Shown: positions 58,797 to 64,000 of the stretch, piece by piece
Position numbering within the stretch: the first letter of the stretch is position 1
How the letters are laid out: each line of letters starts with the position of its first letter
Source of the DNA: Paraburkholderia sp. IMGN_8
Lineage (GTDB): Bacteria; Pseudomonadota; Gammaproteobacteria; Burkholderiales; Burkholderiaceae
NCBI RefSeq assembly: GCF_038050405.1
Contig: NZ_CP150900.1
Location: 3,224,001 to 3,288,000, forward strand
Direction of reading: 5' to 3'
Length of the DNA stretch: 64,000 nt
Made by a program: the position numbers and the translations under genes
The notes under the pieces: generated by a model
The model's database searches: none
What the model was told of the DNA's origin: nothing
Seen by the model: only the letters and a program-made list of their open reading frames with translations

Positions 58797-59276
58797 TTAT
58801 TGACGGGCGATTGTGTTGGTGCGGCGGATCTTGGCCTGCAACTGGATCACGCCGTACACCAGCGCTTCCGCAGTAGGCGGGCAACCCGGCACGTAGACGT
58901 CGACCGGCACGATCCGATCGCAGCCGCGCACTACCGAATACGAATAGTGGTAGTAGCCGCCGCCGTTTGCGCACGAGCCCATCGAGATCACCCAGCGCGG
59001 CTCGGCCATCTGGTCGTAGACCTTGCGCAGAGCCGGCGCCATCTTGTTGCACAGCGTGCCGGCGACGATCATCACGTCCGACTGACGCGGACTGGGACGA
59101 AACACCACGCCAAAACGATCGAGGTCATAACGGGCAGCACCCGCATGCATCATCTCGACCGCGCAACACGCAAGACCGAACGTCATCGGCCACAACGAGC
59201 CGGTGCGCGTCCAGTTGATCAGCTTGTCAGCCGTGGTGGTGACAAACCCTTCCTTCAAGACCCCTTCGATACTCAT
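58797..59276 (-). CDS. nuoB: NADH-quinone oxidoreductase subunit B
   Basis: A 159-residue subunit that carries the N2 4Fe-4S cluster, the electron donor to quinone. Ligands are the tandem C37-C38 ([10 protein letters not shown]), C102 ([10 protein letters not shown]) and C132 ([11 protein letters not shown]). The frame extends 13 codons upstream; the ATG at 59276 ([11 protein letters not shown]) gives the family start. Confidence 0.97.
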
Positions 59277-59339
59277 TTGCTTTCCACTCCAGACGGGGCG
59301 GCAAGCCTTGGCCACCCACGCAAACCGGCGATTAATCCA

Positions 59340-59699
59340 TCATTCCCAGTCGAGGCCGCCCTTCATCCAGATATAGGCGAAGCCCAGCAGGAATTCGAGC
59401 AGGAAAATCATCATCGCCATGAAGCCCGGCCAGCCGATGTCGCGCAGGGCTACACCCCACGGGAACAGGAACGCGGTTTCAAGATCGAAAATGATGAAGA
59501 GAATGGCGACGAGGTAGTAGCGCACATCGAACTTCATGCGCGCATCTTCGAATGCTTCGAAGCCGCACTCGTATGGTGCGTTTTTCTCGGTATCGGGCTT
59601 GTTGGGACCGAGGATCTTGCCAATACTGACCAGTGCTACGCCTAAACCGGTGCCCACAACGAGGAACAACAAGACGGGGAAATAGGCTGCGAGGTTCAA
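59340..59699 (-). CDS. nuoA: NADH-quinone oxidoreductase subunit A (TTG start)
   Basis: A 119-residue three-helix membrane subunit, first gene of the nuo operon. It has [20 protein letters not shown], the loop that takes part in quinone-site coupling, and [17 protein letters not shown]. The frame opens at 59741, but the family N-terminus ([12 protein letters not shown]) begins right after a TTG at 59699 that has GAGG at correct spacing. I therefore call a TTG start. It lies about 31 bases after the predicted transcription start. Confidence 0.94.
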   Translation of the reverse strand: MNLAAYFPVLLFLVVGTGLGVALVSIGKILGPNKPDTEKNAPYECGFEAFEDARMKFDVRYYLVAILFIIFDLETAFLFPWGVALRDIGWPGFMAMMIFLLEFLLGFAYIWMKGGLDWE

Positions 59700-59736
59700 G
59701 ACTATCCTCAATCGGTTGGTTCTGAGTGCCGTCAGG

Positions 59737-59745
59737 AGCATAGCA
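59737..59745 (-). promoter_or_regulatory. Candidate nuo operon promoter (extended -10)
   Basis: The minus strand reads TGCTATGCT: an extended -10 with TG one base before TATGCT (59737-59742). The -35 region is weak, as is common with extended -10 promoters. It is the only good candidate between tRNA-Leu and nuoA. Confidence 0.5.
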
Positions 59746-59801
59746 CTTCTGACGCGAAATCACTTCGGCAAGCACACAACGCAAGCAGCGCGCCAGAAGT
59801 G

Positions 59802-59835
59802 AAAATGCCAGCCGGAGCGAAGCAAGCGGCTGGCA
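59802..59835 (-). terminator. Terminator after tRNA-Leu
   Basis: A nine-pair stem (TGCCAGCCG/CGGCTGGCA, 12-base loop) followed on the minus strand by TTTTC. It starts 12 bases after the tRNA 3' end and separates the secG-tRNA unit from nuo. Confidence 0.75.
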
Positions 59836-59846
59836 TTCGATAACAT

Positions 59847-59931
59847 TGGTGCCGACGGCGAGACTCGAACTCGCACAGCTTACGCCACTACCCCCTCAAG
59901 ATAGCGTGTCTACCAATTTCACCACGTCGGC
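59847..59931 (-). tRNA. tRNA-Leu (anticodon GAG)
   Basis: An 85-base class II tRNA with encoded CCA and a long variable arm. The minus strand starts GCCGACGTGGTGAAATTGG, the anticodon loop is CTTGAGG (GAG), and the T loop has GAGTTCGAGTCTC. Its place between secG and nuoA is conserved in betaproteobacteria. Confidence 0.96.
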
Positions 59932-60044
59932 ACTGTATGCAATGCGGGAAAACAACTTATAAAACCCGCGAATCGCTTCAAGACTTAGATTGTAACTGGT
60001 CTAAACAGTTTGTTCAACGCACAAAAGGCACTTTGTACGAAAAT

Positions 60045-60431
60045 TTATTTCGGCACGTCCGTAGCCGGGACGGATGCAGCCGATGCCGGCAATGCAGCCG
60101 AACCGCCTGCCGGCGCAGAAGCAGCGGAAGCCGCGACCGGCGCGGTCACAGCCGCGCCCAGCAGGCCGGCGGACGGTTTCGAACGATACGCGCCGAGGTA
60201 CGTGAGCGTCAACGTCGTGACGAAAAACACCGCCGCGAGAACCGCCGTTGTACGCGACAAAAAGTTTGCCGAACCCGTCGCGCCGAACAGGCTGCCTGAC
60301 GCACCGCTGCCAAAAGCAGCGCCCATATCGGCGCCCTTGCCGTGTTGCAGCAAGACGAGGCCGATAACCCCGAGCGCCGACAACAACTGAACGACGATAA
60401 TCAATGTTTTCAAATACAGCATCACACTCAC
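60045..60431 (-). CDS. secG: Preprotein translocase subunit SecG
   Basis: A 128-residue SecG, the small SecYEG subunit that assists SecA-driven export. Two membrane helices lie near residues 4-25 and 58-78, with the family loop LLQHGKGADMGAAFGSGASGS. The Ala/Pro-rich C-terminal 40 residues are longer than in E. coli and probably flexible. It lies 73 bases after tpiA and just before tRNA-Leu. Confidence 0.94.
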   Translation of the reverse strand: MSVMLYLKTLIIVVQLLSALGVIGLVLLQHGKGADMGAAFGSGASGSLFGATGSANFLSRTTAVLAAVFFVTTLTLTYLGAYRSKPSAGLLGAAVTAPVAASAASAPAGGSAALPASAASVPATDVPK

Positions 60432-60504
60432 CTGAGTCTTTATTTAACCGCACCACACAAAGTGTGCCGCGCGGGATTGGGTCATCCTCGCCGAGGCGCC
60501 CTGC

Positions 60505-61284
60505 TTAACTGGCGACGCTTGTCACGCCTGCCGCTTTGCAGATCGCCAGGAAATCCTGGTCTTTCAACGACGCGCCGCCGATCAGACCACCGTCGATATC
60601 CGGCTGACGGAACAATTCCTCCGCGTTCTCCGGCTTCACGCTGCCGCCATACAACAGCGGCACATTCGCAACAGCCGCGCCCTTTGCCGCAAGACGCGAA
60701 CGCAGAAACGCGTGGACTGCCTGCGCCTGTTCCGACGTCGCGCTCTTACCGGTGCCGATTGCCCAGACCGGCTCATACGCGACAACGATGCGCGCCGCGT
60801 CTTGTGCCGACAATTTCGCCAGCACTTCATTCAGTTGCGCGCCGACTACCTGCTCGGTCGAACCAGCCTCGCGCTCTTCGAGCGTTTCGCCGACGCAGAC
60901 GATCGGCGTCAAACCCGCCTCCAGCGCACGCTGCGTCTTCACCGCCACCAGTTCCGCGCTTTCGCGATGGTAGGCACGGCGCTCCGAATGCCCGACGATC
61001 GCCAGCGACGCACCGAAGTCCACAGCCATCTGCGCAGCCACTTCGCCGGTATAGGCACCGTGCGTGAATGCGGACACGTCCTGCACGCCCCACACGACCC
61101 GGCTGCCCTCCAGCAACGACTGCGTCTGCGCGAGATACGGACACGGCACACAGACGCCGACGCGCACATCGGCCGGCAATTCACCGACGCCCAGTGCTAC
61201 CGCCTGCAACAGCGTTGCGTTGTCGGCGAGGCGCCCGTGCATCTTCCAGTTACCGACTACCAGTTTGACTCGTTGTTTCGACAT
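60505..61284 (-). CDS. tpiA: Triosephosphate isomerase
   Basis: A 259-residue glycolytic isomerase that interconverts dihydroxyacetone phosphate and glyceraldehyde 3-phosphate. Catalytic N12 and K14 are in VVGNWKMHG, the histidine is in VGHSERR, the glutamate and loop 6 are in [16 protein letters not shown], and phosphate binding is in [15 protein letters not shown]. It is upstream of secG in the same direction. Confidence 0.97.
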   Translation of the reverse strand: MSKQRVKLVVGNWKMHGRLADNATLLQAVALGVGELPADVRVGVCVPCPYLAQTQSLLEGSRVVWGVQDVSAFTHGAYTGEVAAQMAVDFGASLAIVGHSERRAYHRESAELVAVKTQRALEAGLTPIVCVGETLEEREAGSTEQVVGAQLNEVLAKLSAQDAARIVVAYEPVWAIGTGKSATSEQAQAVHAFLRSRLAAKGAAVANVPLLYGGSVKPENAEELFRQPDIDGGLIGGASLKDQDFLAICKAAGVTSVAS

Positions 61285-61427
61285 CGTCTCGTCTTGTCGT
61301 GGCGGCGGACTTCGCGTGGCGCCATGTTAGCGCCTTGATTGCGCTGACAGCCCGCCTTCAGATTCATGCGGCGTGCGCAAAACGCGCAATTTTACTGCTT
61401 GGGGTGGATCGGGTCAAACCGACCGTG

Positions 61428-62444
61428 TCAAGCGTCCTGACCCCAAGTCAATACGATCTTGCCGACGTGCGTGCTGCTTTCCATCAGCGTATGCGCTTCG
61501 GCAGCCTGTGCGGCCGGAAACACACGATGCACAACGGGCTTGATGCGGCCATCCTCGAGATGCGGCCACACGCGCTCTTTCAGTTGCGCGGCAATCTTCG
61601 CCTTGAATTCGATTGGCCGCGGACGCAACGTCGAGCCGGTCACCGTCAATCGGCGGCGCAGCACTTCGTTCAGGTTCAGTTCCGCCTTCGCGCCGCCCAG
61701 CAACGCAATCAGCACGATTCGGCCGCCATCCGCCAAGGCCGCCAATTCGCGCGGCACGTAGCTGCCTGCCACCATATCGAGGACCACGTCGACGCCGCGA
61801 TCGTTGGTCAGCGATTTGATGACTTCGACGAAATCCTCAGTCTTATAGTTGATCGCACGCTCGGCGCCGAGTGCTTCGCACGCGCGGCATTTGTCTTCCG
61901 AACCCGCCGTGGCGAATACGCGAAAACCGAGCGCATGCGCAATCTGGATCGCCGTCACGCCGATGCCGCTCGAGCCGCCCTGCACCAGCAGCGTTTCGTT
62001 CGGGCCGCCTTCGCCCGCGCCGAGCTGCGCACGGTCGAACACATTGCTCCACACCGTGAAGAACGTCTCCGGCAGCGACGCGGCCTCGACATCCGACAAG
62101 CCGGCAGGCACCGGCAAACATTGCAGCAGCGGCGCGGCCGCATATTCGGCGTAACCGCCACCCGCCAGCAACGCGCACACGCGATCGCCGATTTTCAGAC
62201 CGAACGGATTGTGTTTCTCGTCGATCGTGCCGCCGACGATCTCGCCCGCCACCTCCAGCCCAGGCAGATCCGATGCGCCCGGCGGCGGCGCATAGCCGCC
62301 CTTGCGCTGGAACACGTCCGGACGGTTGATGCCGGAAGCCGCCACCTTGATCAGCACCTCGCCTGCCTTCGGCTGCGGCATGGGCCGCTCCGCCAGCTTC
62401 AGGACTTCCGGCGCACCGAATTCAGTGATTTCGATCGCTTTCAT
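61428..62444 (-). CDS. NAD(P)H-quinone oxidoreductase (PIG3/zeta-crystallin family)
   Basis: A 338-residue zinc-free medium-chain reductase of the PIG3 branch. It starts MKAIEITEFGAPEVLKLAER and has SGINRPDVFQRKGGYAPPPG, DLPGLEVAGEI, the cofactor loop VQGGSSGIGVTAIQIAHALG and RRLTVTGSTLRPRP. Such enzymes reduce quinones with NADPH. I chose the ATG at 62444 over 62480 because it gives the family N-terminus and has GGAG upstream. It lies between pnp and tpiA, all leftward. Confidence 0.92.
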   Translation of the reverse strand: MKAIEITEFGAPEVLKLAERPMPQPKAGEVLIKVAASGINRPDVFQRKGGYAPPPGASDLPGLEVAGEIVGGTIDEKHNPFGLKIGDRVCALLAGGGYAEYAAAPLLQCLPVPAGLSDVEAASLPETFFTVWSNVFDRAQLGAGEGGPNETLLVQGGSSGIGVTAIQIAHALGFRVFATAGSEDKCRACEALGAERAINYKTEDFVEVIKSLTNDRGVDVVLDMVAGSYVPRELAALADGGRIVLIALLGGAKAELNLNEVLRRRLTVTGSTLRPRPIEFKAKIAAQLKERVWPHLEDGRIKPVVHRVFPAAQAAEAHTLMESSTHVGKIVLTWGQDA

Positions 62445-62616
62445 CTGCGTCAACTCCAAGGTTTGGATTGCGTTGCACACCAGCGCGAATCGCCCCTAAT
62501 CGCCGCGAGCCGCCATGAGCAAACAGAGTACCTGTTTGCAACGCAATCCACCCTGCACCCTGCAAGAAAAACGGCCGGCGCGCATCCGCGCTGCCGGCCG
62601 TCGCCCTGCTACCGCA

Positions 62617-64000
62617 TTACTGCGGCGTCGGCTCGCCTTGCGGCGCGCCGTTTGCACCTTCGTTCAGCAACGCCTTGGCCGACAAACGCACGCGGCCCTT
62701 TTCGTCCGTCTGGATGACCTTGACCTTCACTTGCTGGCCATCCTTCAGGTAGTCGTTGATGTCCTTGATACGCTCGTTGGCGATTTCGGAGATGTGCAGC
62801 AGACCATCCTTGCCCGGCAGGATGTTCACGATCGCGCCGAAATCGAGCAGCTTGAGCACGGTGCCTTCGTACACCTGACCCACTTCGACTTCCAGCGTGA
62901 TGTTCTCGATACGCTTCTTCGCTTCGGCCATCCCTTCGCTGCTCGTGCTGGCGATGGTGACGACGCCGTCGTCCGAAATATCGATCGTCGTGCCGGTCTC
63001 TTCGGTCAGCGCGCGGATCACCGAACCACCCTTGCCGATCACGTCGCGGATCTTTTCCGGATTGATCTTGATGGTGATCATGCGCGGTGCGAACTCCGAC
63101 AATTGCGTGTTCGCGCCCGACACAGCCGAGGTCATCTTGCCAAGGATGTGCATACGGCCTTCCTTCGCTTGCGCGAGGGCGACCTGCATGATTTCCTTCG
63201 TGATGCCCTGGATCTTGATGTCCATCTGCAGCGCGGTCACGCCTTGCTCGGTACCCGCCACCTTGAAGTCCATGTCGCCGAGGTGATCTTCGTCGCCGAG
63301 GATGTCGGTCAGCACGGCAAACTTGTTGCCTTCGAGGATCAGGCCCATCGCGATGCCGGCGACGTGCGCTTTCATCGGCACGCCGGCGTCCATCAGTGCG
63401 AGGCAGCCGCCACACACCGAAGCCATCGACGACGAACCGTTCGATTCGGTGATTTCCGACACGACGCGAATCGAGTAGCCGAATTCGTCGGCGCTCGGCA
63501 GGCACGCAGCCAGCGCGCGCTTGGCCAGACGGCCGTGACCGATTTCACGGCGCTTCGGCGAACCGACGCGGCCCGTTTCGCCGGTTGCGAACGGAGGCAT
63601 GTTGTAGTGGAGCATGAAGCGTTCGCGGTACTCGCCTTCGAGCGCGTCGATGTTCTGCTCGTCGCCCTTGGTGCCCAGCGTCGCGACAACCAGTGCCTGC
63701 GTTTCGCCACGCGTGAACAAGGCCGAACCGTGCGTACGCGGCAGCACGCCGGTACGGATTTCGATCGGACGGACGGTGCGCGTGTCGCGGCCGTCGATAC
63801 GCGGTTCGCCGTTCAGGATCTGCGTACGGACGATCTTCGCTTCGATGTCGAACAGCACGTTGCCGACGCTTGCCTTGTCCGCCGCAACCGTGCCCGCTGC
63901 CGACGCTTCTTCTTCCAGCTTCGCCGACGTTGCTGCGTAGACTTCCTTCAGCTTGGCCGAACGCGCCTGCTTGTCGCGGATCTGGTAAGCGGCGAGCAGA
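62617..64000 (-). CDS. pnp: Polyribonucleotide nucleotidyltransferase (partial, C-terminal 460 residues)
   Basis: C-terminal two thirds of PNPase, a phosphorolytic 3' exonuclease of the RNA degradosome; the start lies beyond 64000. The second RNase PH domain has [20 protein letters not shown] and [20 protein letters not shown]. It is followed by the KH domain ([19 protein letters not shown]) and the S1 domain ([29 protein letters not shown]), and a short Gly/Pro/Gln tail. The frame stays open to the window edge. Confidence 0.97.
   Translation of the reverse strand, partial: LLAAYQIRDKQARSAKLKEVYAATSAKLEEEASAAGTVAADKASVGNVLFDIEAKIVRTQILNGEPRIDGRDTRTVRPIEIRTGVLPRTHGSALFTRGETQALVVATLGTKGDEQNIDALEGEYRERFMLHYNMPPFATGETGRVGSPKRREIGHGRLAKRALAACLPSADEFGYSIRVVSEITESNGSSSMASVCGGCLALMDAGVPMKAHVAGIAMGLILEGNKFAVLTDILGDEDHLGDMDFKVAGTEQGVTALQMDIKIQGITKEIMQVALAQAKEGRMHILGKMTSAVSGANTQLSEFAPRMITIKINPEKIRDVIGKGGSVIRALTEETGTTIDISDDGVVTIASTSSEGMAEAKKRIENITLEVEVGQVYEGTVLKLLDFGAIVNILPGKDGLLHISEIANERIKDINDYLKDGQQVKVKVIQTDEKGRVRLSAKALLNEGANGAPQGEPTPQ

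Noticed and set aside
56976..59645. Plus-strand open frame of 889 codons opposite nuoA to nuoD
   Set aside because: Shadow of nuo genes on the other strand with the same Arg/His-rich composition and no domain.

Overview
The window is core chromosome of a betaproteobacterium of the Burkholderia/Paraburkholderia group. The evidence is high GC with strong GC3 bias, rRNA sequences of Burkholderiales type, a complete 14-gene nuo operon in the order nuoA to nuoN followed by a DUF2818 gene, and the block pnp / quinone oxidoreductase / tpiA / secG / tRNA-Leu / nuo. I could not resolve the genus or species without alignment. Nearly all space is coding. No prophage, insertion sequence, integrase or CRISPR array was seen.

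Layout. 1-2.1 kb: start of uvrB (leftward, cut by the window edge), divergent from the aromatic aminotransferase tyrB. 2.1-6.4 kb: a leftward bdhA-patatin pair (polyhydroxybutyrate/lipid turnover), then an aldo/keto reductase and rlmJ. 6.5-8.5 kb: an orphan NMT1-type substrate-binding protein, a small exported Pro/Gln-rich protein and a 48-residue DUF3563 protein. 8.8-10.5 kb: cueR/copZ copper sensing with its operator, and a MAT2B/RfbD-like SDR. 10.6-16.7 kb: the LexA-controlled mutasome imuA-imuB-dnaE2. 17.0-22.8 kb: a complete leftward rRNA operon (16S, tRNA-Ile, tRNA-Ala, 23S, 5S) with two tandem promoters, boxA sites and a terminator. 22.8-32.8 kb: mixed genes (AI-2E transporter, DUF2863, LuxR-type regulator, CbiM-like permease, BspC-like exported protein, M14 peptidase, yaaA, PIN protein, methionine aminotransferase, GST). 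32.9-43.3 kb: two acyl-CoA catabolic operons facing each other around yfcG. 43.3-43.8 kb: a decayed DNA-binding-protein gene. 43.8-59.8 kb: nudF, DUF2818 and the full complex I operon. 59.8-64 kb: tRNA-Leu, secG, tpiA, a quinone oxidoreductase, and pnp (cut by the window edge).

How genes work together. The clearest systems are known ones: SOS mutagenesis (LexA box, imuA, imuB, dnaE2), copper response (cueR, copZ), translation (rrn) and respiration (nuo). The most interesting accessory unit is the rightward operon at 32.9-38.5 kb. It encodes a 3-hydroxyacyl-CoA dehydrogenase, a crotonase-fold protein with PaaG-type isomerase residues instead of hydratase glutamates, a histidine phosphatase, an APH-type kinase and an ACAD10/11-type acyl-CoA dehydrogenase. 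Kinase plus dehydrogenase is the split form of ACAD10/11 and resembles LvaA/LvaC, so I infer a 4-hydroxyacyl-CoA salvage route. The opposing operon (DUF1178, two acyl-CoA dehydrogenases, two MaoC proteins) has a similar NACG-NN-CGTN palindrome in its promoter, suggesting shared TetR-type control. I did not find a clearly new multi-gene defence or mobile system; the findings are gene-context and regulatory anomalies.
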